NCBI RefSeq assembly: GCF_900607235.1
Contig: NZ_LR027852.1
Coordinates: 248,001 to 312,000, forward strand
Origin: Olivibacter jilunii
Lineage (GTDB): Bacteria > Bacteroidota > Bacteroidia > Sphingobacteriales > Sphingobacteriaceae
Direction: 5' to 3'
Length of the DNA: 64,000 nt
Below the pieces are notes generated by a model, which was not told the DNA's origin, ran no database searches, and saw nothing but the letters and a program-made list of their open reading frames with translations. Shown piece after piece: positions 17,980 to 26,436 of this stretch (its first letter is position 1; each line of letters begins with the position of its first letter). The translations under genes were made by a program, and so were the position numbers.

Positions 17980-18049
17980 GTTGCCAGTTGTTAGTTGCCA
18001 GTTGCCAGTTGCGGGTTGTGAGCTGTAAGCGGTAAGCTATAGGCTGTAA
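17980..18049 (+). repeat. GTTGCCA/GCTGTAA heptamer array after phoH
   Basis: Ten contiguous 7-mers: GTTGCCA, GTTGTTA, GTTGCCA, GTTGCCA, GTTGCGG, GTTGTGA, GCTGTAA, GCGGTAA, GCTATAG, GCTGTAA. It begins 7 bases after the phoH stop. The unit GCTGTAA also occurs in the array behind lptD. Confidence 0.9.
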
Positions 18050-18062
18050 ATACATAGAACCT

Positions 18063-18125
18063 AAGACACAAGACACAAGACGGGAAGTCTTGATACTTAT
18101 GTCTTGATACTTTTGTCTGCCCGTC
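18063..18125 (+). repeat. AAGACAC/TGATACT heptamer array with inverted ends
   Basis: Nine 7-mers in phase: AAGACAC twice, AAGACGG, GAAGTCT, TGATACT, TATGTCT, TGATACT, TTTGTCT, GCCCGTC. CAAGAC and GTCTTG flank GGGAA, and GACGGG pairs with CCCGTC, so it can fold into a branched hairpin. A related short inverted repeat lies at 33731-33754. Confidence 0.8.
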
Positions 18126-18129
18126 GGGG

Positions 18130-18171
18130 TTTTGATTTTTTACTTTTGAATTTTTACTTTTTAATTGAATA
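18130..18171 (+). repeat. T-rich heptamer block before purC
   Basis: Six 7-mers: TTTTGAT, TTTTTAC, TTTTGAA, TTTTTAC, TTTTTAA, TTGAATA, ending 3 bases before the purC GTG. The block contains TACTTTTG (18141-18148), a perfect TAnnTTTG, so it may double as promoter sequence. Confidence 0.8.
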
Positions 18172-18174
18172 ACA

Positions 18175-19131
18175 GTGAATGCGATAAAGGAAACTCATTT
18201 TACTTTTCCAAAACAAACGGCTTTCTACAAAGGGAAAGTTAGGGACGTTTATACGATAGATAATCAATATTTAGCCATGGTAGTATCCGATCGGATATCT
18301 GCCTTTGACGTTGTATTACCGAGAGCGATTCCGTATAAAGGGCAAGTGCTCAATCAGATTGCCGCTAAATTTCTGAAAGCCACCGAGGATATTTTGCCGA
18401 ACTGGGTAATTGACGTACCGGATCCGAGTGTTACCATTGGAAAAATCGCGGAACCCTTTAAAGTGGAGATGGTTATTCGTGGTTATTTATCCGGGCATGC
18501 TTGGCGTGAGTATGCGGCGGGGAGACGATCTGTTTGCGGGGAATCATTGCCGGAAGGATTGAAAGAGAATGATAAACTTCCGAAGCCAATTATTACGCCA
18601 ACCACCAAGGCGACCGTAGGGCACGATGAAGATATTTCTCGGACCGAAATTTTAAAGCAAGGCATTGTAAGTGAGGGGGATTACGTGAAATTGGAGAAAT
18701 ATACCCGCGCTCTTTTCGAAAGAGGCACAGAAATTGCAGCTGCTCAAGGACTGATTTTAGTAGACACTAAATATGAATTCGGGAAAATCGGAGATCAAAT
18801 CATTTTAATTGATGAAATCCACACACCTGATTCCTCACGGTATTTTTATAAAGAAGGCTATGATGAGCTGCAGAAGGAAGGAAAGCCCCAACGCCAACTT
18901 TCGAAAGAATTTGTAAGGAAGTGGCTTATTGAAAATGGCTTTCAAGGGAAAGAAGGGCAATCTGTTCCCATGATGGATGATGAACTCGTGGCATCGATAT
19001 CCGAACGGTATATCGAATTGTACGAACATATTACCGGTGAAAAATTTATTCGATACGAGATACAGCATATCGAAGAACGTGTAGAAAATAATATTAATAA
19101 AGCCCTCGACAGGTTATTGGAAAGGGGATAA
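18175..19131 (+). CDS. purC: Phosphoribosylaminoimidazole-succinocarboxamide synthase
   Basis: A 318-residue cytosolic enzyme of de novo purine synthesis that joins CAIR and aspartate with ATP to make SAICAR. Motifs seen are [12 protein letters not shown] near residue 18, [57 protein letters not shown] and [10 protein letters not shown], with the distal [10 protein letters not shown] (aspartate and nucleotide handling). It belongs to the long form of SAICAR synthase (about 300 residues) and not the 240-residue E. coli form. The start is GTG, directly behind the T-rich heptamer block. It is followed 11 bases later by the STAS gene and then by rnz, probably one transcript. No other purine gene lies nearby. 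Confidence 0.96.
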   Translation: MNAIKETHFTFPKQTAFYKGKVRDVYTIDNQYLAMVVSDRISAFDVVLPRAIPYKGQVLNQIAAKFLKATEDILPNWVIDVPDPSVTIGKIAEPFKVEMVIRGYLSGHAWREYAAGRRSVCGESLPEGLKENDKLPKPIITPTTKATVGHDEDISRTEILKQGIVSEGDYVKLEKYTRALFERGTEIAAAQGLILVDTKYEFGKIGDQIILIDEIHTPDSSRYFYKEGYDELQKEGKPQRQLSKEFVRKWLIENGFQGKEGQSVPMMDDELVASISERYIELYEHITGEKFIRYEIQHIEERVENNINKALDRLLERG

Positions 19132-19142
19132 AACCAATAGGT

Positions 19143-19532
19143 ATGAAGTTTACAATTGATAAACATGAGCGTTATGTAGTAATTACCCCTCATGAGGAAG
19201 TGTTGGATGGTGTTACGGCACCTAAAATTAAGTCGGAATTTGTATTGTTGAATACTGACGGACAACGGAATATTGTGTTGGATTTAACCCATGCGAAAAG
19301 CGCTGATACATCTGGCTTACGTTGTGCGCTGACAGCACATAGGCTGTGTCATGCCGCGGGGGGTGTTTTTGTAATCTGCTGCGCGAATAAGGAAATTATG
19401 CAGCTTATCGAACTGTCTAACTTGAAAGAAGTGCTAAATGTGGTGCCTTCTTCTAATGAAGCAGAAGATCTCATCTTTATGGAAGAATTGGAAAGAGAGT
19501 TTAGGGGACAAGTGGCGACCGATGAAGAATGA
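19143..19532 (+). CDS. STAS-domain anti-anti-sigma-factor-like protein
   Basis: A 129-residue single-domain protein of the STAS fold (SpoIIAA-like). The beta strand YVVITPHEEVLDGV opens it. The helix-capping segment LDLTHAKSADTSGLRCAL holds the Ser in TSGL that is phosphorylated by partner kinases in classical members. NKEIMQLIELSNL and VVPSSNEAEDLIFMEE follow. Such proteins relay partner switching that frees sigma factors or other regulators. No kinase or phosphatase partner is visible in the window, so the target is unknown. It lies 11 bases after purC, and its last 4 bases overlap the rnz start (ATGA). STAS next to RNase Z is an arrangement I recall from other Sphingobacteria. Confidence 0.85.
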   Translation: MKFTIDKHERYVVITPHEEVLDGVTAPKIKSEFVLLNTDGQRNIVLDLTHAKSADTSGLRCALTAHRLCHAAGGVFVICCANKEIMQLIELSNLKEVLNVVPSSNEAEDLIFMEELEREFRGQVATDEE

Positions 19533-20440
19533 GATTTGAGGTAACAATTCTTGGAAGCAATTCAGCTACACCTCTGTTTGGGCGCCATCACACGGCACAG
19601 ATTCTGAACTGCAACGAGATTGTCAGTTTAATCGATTGCGGTGAAGGTACCCAATTGCAGCTCCAGCGATATGGGATCAAAGCCAACCGTATCAAGTATA
19701 TTTTTATTTCGCATCTACACGGGGATCATTATCTGGGGCTTGTAGGTTTGATATCTTCCATGCATTTAAATGGAAGAAAGGAAGATTTGCATGTTTTCGG
19801 CCCGGAGGGGCTTAAAGAGATAATTGATCTCCAACTTCATTATTCTGAGACTTCTCTGCGATACAAGCTCGTTGTTCAGACGACCAGTCCGCATACGGCG
19901 GAAACGATTCTGTCTGATGCGAATTTTGATGTGATGACTTTTCCTCTGAGTCATCGAATTAATTGCACTGGATTTTTATTTCGTGAAAAACAGCGGCTTC
20001 CACGTATAAACAAAGACGCCATTGCCGCATTGAACATCCCTACTCCTTATTATCCCTTATTAAAACGAGGTATTGATTATACCGATAATGAAGGTAAGGT
20101 TCACCGCGCCGCAGACCTTACCACGCCTGCTCCTGTACCGCGTAGTTACGCATTCTGTTCAGATACGGTGAATATAAAAAGCTATTGGCCTTATATCGAA
20201 AAAGTTGATCTTTTATATCATGAAGCTACCTTTTTGCATGATATGTTAGAAAGAGCCGTAGAGACCTTTCATACTACCGCCTTACAGGCCGCAGAAATTG
20301 CAAAAGCCGTAGGTGCACGAAAGCTGGTTATTGGACATTTTTCTGCAAGGTATAAAGATTTACAACCGCTTTTAGATGAAAGCCGTACCGTATTTTCCAA
20401 TACAGAATTGGCTATAGAAGGTGAAACTTTTGAAATTTAG
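19529..20440 (+). CDS. rnz: Ribonuclease Z (tRNA 3' endonuclease)
   Basis: A 303-residue metallo-beta-lactamase-fold endonuclease that trims the 3' trailer of tRNA precursors. The metal site HLHGDH lies at residues 62-67. Other diagnostic pieces are TILGSNSATP at the start, IDCGEGTQLQLQRYGI, FPLSHRINCTGFLFREK, YAFCSDTV, DLLYHEATFL, HTTALQAAEIAKAVGA and VIGHFSARYKDL. That is a complete RNase Z set at the usual length. The enzyme matters here because the tRNA-His gene in this window does not encode its CCA end, so 3' maturation and CCA addition are needed. It overlaps the STAS gene by 4 bases and converges on the MCE gene with only 3 bases between stop codons. Confidence 0.95.
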   Translation: MRFEVTILGSNSATPLFGRHHTAQILNCNEIVSLIDCGEGTQLQLQRYGIKANRIKYIFISHLHGDHYLGLVGLISSMHLNGRKEDLHVFGPEGLKEIIDLQLHYSETSLRYKLVVQTTSPHTAETILSDANFDVMTFPLSHRINCTGFLFREKQRLPRINKDAIAALNIPTPYYPLLKRGIDYTDNEGKVHRAADLTTPAPVPRSYAFCSDTVNIKSYWPYIEKVDLLYHEATFLHDMLERAVETFHTTALQAAEIAKAVGARKLVIGHFSARYKDLQPLLDESRTVFSNTELAIEGETFEI

Positions 20441-20443
20441 CCC

Positions 20444-21415
20444 TTATTTCTTTTTTGATTCTTCCTTACCGTCTTTGTCCTTTTTTCCGAACACAGAAAA
20501 ATGAACATACCTACTGGGATGCTCCCGCAGGTCAATCATCAAACAATCCAGATTTTTGGATGCATTATTTAGATTGTTGTAAAGCTCCTCGTCATTCAAC
20601 AGCAAACCAACGGATCCTTTGCCGTTATTGATATTGTCAACAATATGTTGTAAATCAGCCACTGCTGCATTTGCATTTTGGATAGTTTGTTGAAAATTTG
20701 CTTTAGCCACTTGATCCGTGACACTTTCCATATTCGTTAGAATAGAAGTTATGCGCTCTCCATTATTTTTAAAATTAGCGGAGATGGATTCCACATTGCT
20801 TAAAATATTCGAGAGTTTGGTACGCTGCGTGCCAACGATCGCATCTACTTGTGCAGTTGTATGTTCTAACGTATTCAAGGTGTTAGCAATACTAGCAATG
20901 CTTCTGTTAAAGTTGCGTTGGAAATCCGCATTTATTGTGTTGTTTATCGAACTCAATACCGAATCCAAAACGGCAACCACTGCCTCTGCTTTTTTTTGTA
21001 CCGGTTCCACCTGTTCCAAAATATTACGCTGAATGTTTGCCCGGAGCGTATCCCCGTCTTGGGCGTAATCCTTACTGTCTCCGAGTTCAAACACAATGGC
21101 TTTACCTCCCAAAAGGTCCGTGCTGGCAATCCTAGCTATCGTATTGGCCGGAATGGCGTAATCTTGATTGATCTTAAATTCAGTCAAGATCTCTCCGTTG
21201 GGTTGGAGACTCATCTTTGACACCCGGCCGATTTGATATCCATTTACCATAACCGGTTTGGAAACGCTCAATCCGTCTACTCGGTCATAGGAAGCATAAA
21301 ATTTATTTTCACTGGTAAAAACATCATTGCCTTTTAGAAAACTGTATCCAATAATTAATACAGCAATGGCTACGGTAGCTAAAATGCCTACTTTGGTTTC
21401 GTTAGATATTTTCAT
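20444..21415 (-). CDS. MlaD/MCE-family lipid-transport protein
   Basis: A 323-residue protein anchored by one N-terminal helix (residues 8-25, VGILATVAIAVLIIGYSFLKG) with the rest in the periplasm. Residues of about 38-115 form the MCE domain: FYASYDRVDGLSVSKPVMVNGYQIGRV, TDLLGGKAIVFELGD. A long helical tail of about residues 130-280, in the TLNTLEHTTAQVDAIV style, matches needle-forming MCE proteins. The C-terminus is rich in Lys and Glu (KDKDGKEESKKK). Partner permease and ATPase genes (MlaE, MlaF) are not in the window. It lies downstream of the two amidase genes with a 190-base gap, a layout I recall from other Bacteroidota. Family secure; the cargo (phospholipid) is inferred. Confidence 0.88.
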   Translation of the reverse strand: MKISNETKVGILATVAIAVLIIGYSFLKGNDVFTSENKFYASYDRVDGLSVSKPVMVNGYQIGRVSKMSLQPNGEILTEFKINQDYAIPANTIARIASTDLLGGKAIVFELGDSKDYAQDGDTLRANIQRNILEQVEPVQKKAEAVVAVLDSVLSSINNTINADFQRNFNRSIASIANTLNTLEHTTAQVDAIVGTQRTKLSNILSNVESISANFKNNGERITSILTNMESVTDQVAKANFQQTIQNANAAVADLQHIVDNINNGKGSVGLLLNDEELYNNLNNASKNLDCLMIDLREHPSRYVHFSVFGKKDKDGKEESKKK

Positions 21416-21606
21416 TCAAATAATCTTTTTAAGGCAATGAAGCTGAGATGAGCTTTTGATTTTTTACTGTAGCTCATGCAGTTTTCATTGGGTAATGGTC
21501 TTTTTCGTTTTATATTTCGTGCCGCTCAATCATGTTTAACCGGCCAGGCTTAAAGCGACGAAAATTGTACACACTCTACCATGAACAACAATCCCTACCA
21601 ATTTGT

Positions 21607-22491
21607 TTAGTTTTCTGCCTGCCTCTTATAGCTTTTTATAGCGTTTAGTAAATTCGCTACGATTTCCGATTGACCTTGCGCAGAATTTAAATAGCGCTCT
21701 TCATCCGGATTACTGATAAAACCTACTTCGGTTAAGACCGCCGGCATACCAGCTCTTGCTAAAACGGCCAAGCTTAATTCTTTTACGCCTCTGCTGCCCC
21801 TACCTGATTTCACATATTCTCCTTCGATAAATGAAGCTAATTTAATACTTTGATCCCGATAAGCATTCTTCATAAGTGAAAAAATAATATAGCTCTCCGG
21901 ATCCTTCGGGTCGAAGCCGTCATAATTTTCCTGATAGTTTTCTTCCAACAACATAGATGCATTTTCACGAATTGCGGCGTCTTGCTCAGCCAATCGACCG
22001 GATCCCGATACAAAGGTTTCCGTCCCGCGGGTAGTGGTATTGGGAGTGCTCACGGTTTTGTAGATAGGCACCCTTTTACCGTTCCTTCTACGATAACCCG
22101 TCACGATTCGTTTTTTAATCGAAGGCATGGAATTGCAATGAATGGAAATGAACAAGTCGGCCTTTTTCTCATTGGCTAATCCGATTCGCTCATAGAGAGG
22201 GATAAAAACGTCCGAAGTACGGGTATAGATCACTTTCACATCTTTTAGCTCGCTTTGAATGGAACGTCCTAGTTTTAGCGCAATCTGGAGTGCAATATCC
22301 TTTTCCACCGAGGTTCTGCCTCGTGCGCCTATATCGTGTGCTCCATGACCCGCATCAATGACAATGGTCTTGATCCGAAAATCTTGATTTTCCGTGTTTT
22401 GCTGTAGGTCGCCAAGATAAAATTCAGCAGACCGCACGTTGAAGACGATAAAAAATGTGAAAAGGATAATGGATAATAGCTTTCTATACAT
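21607..22491 (-). CDS. N-acetylmuramoyl-L-alanine amidase, second tandem copy
   Basis: A 294-residue secreted Amidase_3 enzyme that cuts the bond between muramic acid and the stem peptide. A signal peptide (about residues 1-22) precedes the catalytic domain: KTIVIDAGHGAHDIGARG (first zinc His), VEKDIALQIALKLG, VIYTRTSDVFIPLYERIGLAN, FISIHCNSMP (second zinc His), and AVLTEVGFISNPDEERYL with the catalytic Glu. It is close in sequence to the gene just upstream; the segment REN-ASMLLEENYQENYDGFD is identical in both. The upstream stop and this start share one base (TAATG), so translation is coupled. No SPOR or LysM binding domain is present. Tandem duplication with differing N-termini suggests separate targeting or timing. 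Confidence 0.9.
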   Translation of the reverse strand: MYRKLLSIILFTFFIVFNVRSAEFYLGDLQQNTENQDFRIKTIVIDAGHGAHDIGARGRTSVEKDIALQIALKLGRSIQSELKDVKVIYTRTSDVFIPLYERIGLANEKKADLFISIHCNSMPSIKKRIVTGYRRRNGKRVPIYKTVSTPNTTTRGTETFVSGSGRLAEQDAAIRENASMLLEENYQENYDGFDPKDPESYIIFSLMKNAYRDQSIKLASFIEGEYVKSGRGSRGVKELSLAVLARAGMPAVLTEVGFISNPDEERYLNSAQGQSEIVANLLNAIKSYKRQAEN

Positions 22492-23363
22492 TAGTTTTCA
22501 ATCTGTTTTTTATAGTTTTTTATTGCGTTAACTAGGTTTTCGACAATTTCGGCTTGCCCTTCAGCCGAATTCATATAGTGTTCTTCTTCCGGATTACTTA
22601 TAAAGCCCATTTCCGTTAAAACCGCAGGCATTCCTGCACGGGCAAGCACTGCCAAACTTTGCTCCTTAACACCGCGATCCAATCGCCCGGCCTTAATGTA
22701 CTCATTTTGAATGAAAGTTGCCAGTTTTATACTCAAATCTCGGTACTGATTTTTCATTAAGGAAAATATAATATAACTTTCAGGATCTTTTGGGTCAAAT
22801 CCGTCGTAGTTTTCCTGGTAGTTTTCCTCCAATAACATGGAGGCATTCTCCCGCATGGCAACATCCTGTTCGTCCAATCGTCCGTAACCGGAAACAAAGG
22901 TTTCTACACCGCTCACGGAAGTGTTTTGCGAACTAATCGTCTTATATACCGGTACACGTCTGCCCCGCTTATTTCTAACATATCGGGAAACCACTCGTCT
23001 GCTGGTATGTGGCATGGAATTACAATGAAGTGAAATAAAAAGGTCCGCCTTATTACGATTGGCAATACCGATGCGTTCATATAATTCTATAAAACTATCA
23101 TCCGTTCGGGTATAAACGACCTTTACACCCTCAATCTCTTTTTCTATCGCTTTTCCCAATTTCAGGGCAACGGCTAAGGTGATATCCTTTTCCTTTGAAA
23201 AGGAACCATGTGTGTTTCCATCCCTCCCTCCATGACCGGCATCAATGACAATTGTTTTTATTTTATAGGTGTTATCATACTTATTTGTCGAACTTTGCGT
23301 TGGTATGTGTAATGAGAGTATTAAACAAATGGTTGCCGCAAATCTTGTTACAAACGTAATCAT
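22491..23363 (-). CDS. N-acetylmuramoyl-L-alanine amidase, first tandem copy
   Basis: A 290-residue paralogue of the next gene, with its own signal peptide (residues 1-25, ICLILSLHIPTQSS). Catalytic pieces are IVIDAGHGGRDGNTHG, VVYTRTDDSFIELYERIGIAN, FISLHCNSMPH and AVLTEMGFISNPEEEHYM, so zinc ligands and the catalytic Glu are kept. The basic stretch RYVRNKRGRRVPVYKT, between the second His and the ETFVSGYGRLDEQD segment, is also present in the paralogue with different residues. The gene leads a likely operon amidase-amidase-MCE read away from lptD, and so clusters cell-wall cleavage with lipid transport. Divergent lptD is 203 bases away. Confidence 0.9.
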   Translation of the reverse strand: MITFVTRFAATICLILSLHIPTQSSTNKYDNTYKIKTIVIDAGHGGRDGNTHGSFSKEKDITLAVALKLGKAIEKEIEGVKVVYTRTDDSFIELYERIGIANRNKADLFISLHCNSMPHTSRRVVSRYVRNKRGRRVPVYKTISSQNTSVSGVETFVSGYGRLDEQDVAMRENASMLLEENYQENYDGFDPKDPESYIIFSLMKNQYRDLSIKLATFIQNEYIKAGRLDRGVKEQSLAVLARAGMPAVLTEMGFISNPEEEHYMNSAEGQAEIVENLVNAIKNYKKQIEN

Positions 23364-23497
23364 CCAAATCCGTAATCTTGTTTAAAATATATAATGCTAT
23401 AAAGTTAATCTTATTGTATTAAATTGCTAATAAATGCTTTTATTGAAAACAATTGTAGCAATCGTAAATAAAAAACTGTTAAGTGAAGGAATAGCTA

Positions 23498-23528
23498 TTG
23501 CAAGCTGCTATTGCTTTCACTAATTTTG
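23498..23528 (+). promoter_or_regulatory. Promoter of lptD
   Basis: TTG at 23498-23500, a 20-base spacer and TAATTTTG at 23521-23528: a perfect consensus match. It predicts a leader of about 30 bases before the TTG start at 23567. Confidence 0.7.
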
Positions 23529-23566
23529 GGCGCCTTAATTTTTTTATACTGCAAAAATAATATTCG

Positions 23567-26266
23567 TTGTCAAATTTGAAGTCTGTTAGCATCTTTTTTA
23601 AAGTTATTTTATTCCTCGCAGGCACAGCGATGCCATTATGGGCATCCGGACAGCAATTTATTGTGCAGGACAGCTTAGGCAGACCGCTAAATTTAACGCA
23701 AGATTCTGTTCGCCAAGACAGCATAAAACAAGACTCAACGCGGCAAGATACGGTAAAAAAAGATGGTGAAGCAGGCGGACTCACTTCCGTGGTTTTGAGT
23801 AACGCCGAGGATTCCACTCGAACCGATCGAAAAAATAACCAACTTCATTTATATGGCAATGCGAAAATAAAGTATGAAGACATGGAGCTTACAGCTGACT
23901 ACATCCGGATAGACAATAATACGCGTACGATGTTTGCCAGTGGTATGATCGATCATAATGGAAAATATAAAGGACGGCCTATTTTTAAAACGGCTACGGA
24001 TCCACCCGTTACCGTCGATTCGTTAATCTTTAATTTCGATAGTAAAAAAGGTAAAACGTATGGGGTCTTTACCGAAATGGACGGCGCGTCCATTCAGGCA
24101 AAAGAAATAAAGAAGAATGAATATAATGAGCAGTTTATCAGACATGGCTTTTATAGTACCTGTAATTTGCCCTTTCCACACACGCACTTCGGTATTCAAA
24201 TGAGTAAGGTTATCCTCACGGAGAACCAGGTAGTCTCAAAAAGTGCCTATATGGTGGTAGAGCAGGTCCCACTACGTTTTATCATGATCCCTTTCGGCTT
24301 TTTTCCAAAAACCAATAAAAGACAGTCGGGCATTTTGTTCCCAACTTTTGGAGAGGATTTCAGCAGGGGTTTTTTTATGCGCGATGCCGGATATTATATA
24401 GGAATAAATGATTATTGGGATGCTGAGCTACGAGGGAACCTGTACTCAAAGGGATCCTGGGAAGCTAACGCCCGTGTGCGCTATAAGAAAAACTATAAAT
24501 ACGATGGGGGATTTTCACTGCGCTACGCTTACACAAAAAACGGGGAAGAAAATACGCCTGGCTTTTCTCGTGCTAAAGACTTCAATATCACCTGGAACCA
24601 CTCGCAAAGGCAGGAAGCTAATCCGGGTACAACTTTCAGTGCCAGTGTAAATGCCGGAACCGGTAGTTACTTTTCGAATACGGCTGCTGGCGGATCATAT
24701 GATTACAATCAGATCACGCGGAATAACATGTCTTCCAGTATCGCTTACGGAAAGACTTTCGCCGATGGAAAAGTGAATTTCACTTCGTCCTTAAGCCATC
24801 GACAGGATATCAGTACCGGTGCTGTCAATCTCGAACTGCCAACTTTCAACTTAAATGTGGCTACCTTTAATCCTTTTGATTCAAAGGATCGAGTGGGAGA
24901 ACAGAAGTGGTATCAGCGTATTACCATGGGCTATAGTATGCAGGGAAAAAACTCGATTAATGCGGGGGATAGTGTTCTGTTCACAAAAGAAACCTTGAAA
25001 AAAATGCAAAACGGAATACAGCATAATATTCCTATCAGCATGTCGCTCAATGTCGCCAAGTACTTTCAATTTAACACCAGCGTGAACTATACTGAACGTT
25101 GGTATTTCCAATCCATCCGTAAGTTCTATGATAATACGCCACAAGGTTATGAAGAAGTTACCGATACGGTGCAGGGCTTCAACAGAGCTTATGATTATAG
25201 CTTTTCCAGTGGATTTTCTACCAAGGTATACGGCCAAAAGAATTTTAAAGGAAAGCTGGCAGCCATTCGCCATGTAATTACACCTTCGATCAATTTTAAC
25301 TATCGTCCCGACTTTTCTGAATCGAAATATGGCTTCTATCGTGAACAGCGTTATGCTGATGGTACACCCGTCTTGGATAATCAAGGTAGAATTCAAAAAT
25401 ATTCTATTTTCCAGAATGCAATTTACGGAACTCCTAGTGCGGGTCGATCAATGGGTATTGGTTTTTCAGTGGACAATAATATCGAAGCTAAAGTACGTAG
25501 TGAAGATGACACCACCGGGACGGGGTTTAAAAAGATCCGGATTTTACAAGGTTTGACCTTTAGTGGAAATTACAATTTTGTGGCCGATTCATTTAAGTTG
25601 TCTAATATCAGTTTTTCGGGTAGAACTGCACTTTTTGATGATAAACTGGGGCTGAATTTTAACGGTAGTTTTGATCCTTATCGCTATGAAACATACACAA
25701 CGCCTGGGAGCTCAACAGTGAGTTATCGAAGGATAAATGAATATGCCATTAAAGGTGGACAGCTGGCAAGGCTTACTCAGTTTGGTTTATCGATGGACTT
25801 TAGTTTTAATCCGGCAGCTGCGAAAAGCAGAAATAACAACTTGGATGAAATGAATAAAAATAAAACCAATATGACGCCTGAACAACAACAGGAGTTGGCC
25901 CGAATCAGTTCTGATCCAAACGCTTTCGTCGATTTTAACATTCCCTGGAATATTGCGGCTTCTTTTAGTTTCCAATACAGCAAGCCTTTTGCGGAATCGC
26001 GTATAACCAGTACCATCAATCTGCATGGTGATTTTTCCATTACTCCGAAATGGAAGGTGCAATATAATACCGGTTATGATTTTCAAATGAAAAAACTTGC
26101 TTTAACCCAATTTAATATTTACCGGGATTTGCACTGTTGGGATATGTCTTTTGGCTGGGTGCCATTCGGTACTTATCGAAGCTATACTTTTAATATCCGG
26201 GTAAAAGCATCTATTTTACAAGATCTAAAATTGACCAAACGTAACGACTATTATAATAGCTTTTAG
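23567..26266 (+). CDS. lptD: LptD-like LPS-assembly outer-membrane protein
   Basis: An 899-residue outer-membrane barrel that inserts LPS at the cell surface, receiving it from the Lpt bridge. A signal sequence (about residues 5-27) and a linker rich in Asp, Ser and Gln (QDSVRQDSIKQDSTRQD) precede the OstA/LptA-like domain: LHLYGNAKIKYEDMELTADYIRID and MFASGMIDHNGKYKGRPIF. The long barrel region has the typical LptD sequence RFIMIPFGFFPKTNKRQSGILFPTFGED, and it ends in RVKASILQDLKLTKRNDYYNSF. Start: TTG at 23567, or TTG at 23576; no ATG is available, and the promoter position supports a start here. It is divergent from the amidase operon, and a heptamer array begins directly at its stop codon. 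The Lpt system is also represented here by lptF/G. Confidence 0.88.
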   Translation: MSNLKSVSIFFKVILFLAGTAMPLWASGQQFIVQDSLGRPLNLTQDSVRQDSIKQDSTRQDTVKKDGEAGGLTSVVLSNAEDSTRTDRKNNQLHLYGNAKIKYEDMELTADYIRIDNNTRTMFASGMIDHNGKYKGRPIFKTATDPPVTVDSLIFNFDSKKGKTYGVFTEMDGASIQAKEIKKNEYNEQFIRHGFYSTCNLPFPHTHFGIQMSKVILTENQVVSKSAYMVVEQVPLRFIMIPFGFFPKTNKRQSGILFPTFGEDFSRGFFMRDAGYYIGINDYWDAELRGNLYSKGSWEANARVRYKKNYKYDGGFSLRYAYTKNGEENTPGFSRAKDFNITWNHSQRQEANPGTTFSASVNAGTGSYFSNTAAGGSYDYNQITRNNMSSSIAYGKTFADGKVNFTSSLSHRQDISTGAVNLELPTFNLNVATFNPFDSKDRVGEQKWYQRITMGYSMQGKNSINAGDSVLFTKETLKKMQNGIQHNIPISMSLNVAKYFQFNTSVNYTERWYFQSIRKFYDNTPQGYEEVTDTVQGFNRAYDYSFSSGFSTKVYGQKNFKGKLAAIRHVITPSINFNYRPDFSESKYGFYREQRYADGTPVLDNQGRIQKYSIFQNAIYGTPSAGRSMGIGFSVDNNIEAKVRSEDDTTGTGFKKIRILQGLTFSGNYNFVADSFKLSNISFSGRTALFDDKLGLNFNGSFDPYRYETYTTPGSSTVSYRRINEYAIKGGQLARLTQFGLSMDFSFNPAAAKSRNNNLDEMNKNKTNMTPEQQQELARISSDPNAFVDFNIPWNIAASFSFQYSKPFAESRITSTINLHGDFSITPKWKVQYNTGYDFQMKKLALTQFNIYRDLHCWDMSFGWVPFGTYRSYTFNIRVKASILQDLKLTKRNDYYNSF

Positions 26267-26315
26267 GTGTTAGCTGTTAGGATTTAGGCAATAAGCTCTA
26301 GGCTGTAAGCGATAG
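26267..26315 (+). repeat. Heptamer array directly after lptD stop
   Basis: Seven 7-mers in phase begin at the base after the stop codon: GTGTTAG, CTGTTAG, GATTTAG, GCAATAA, GCTCTAG, GCTGTAA, GCGATAG. GCTGTAA is shared with the array after phoH. Weaker 7-periodic sequence continues to about 26380. Confidence 0.85.
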
Positions 26316-26393
26316 GCGGCTAATTAGGTGTTAGTTAGCTGGAAGTAAATATTGGTTAGTAGGGAGTGAAAGTTGTCAGTTGCAAGTCCCCTT

Positions 26394-26428
26394 TTTTTAA
26401 TTTTGACTTTTTAATTTTTAATTTTCGA
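26394..26428 (+). repeat. T-rich heptamer block before cinA
   Basis: Five 7-mers, TTTTTAA, TTTTGAC, TTTTTAA, TTTTTAA, TTTTCGA, end 8 bases before the cinA ATG. TAATTTTG at 26398-26405 inside the block fits the -7 promoter element. Confidence 0.85.
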
Positions 26429-26436
26429 ATTACGTC

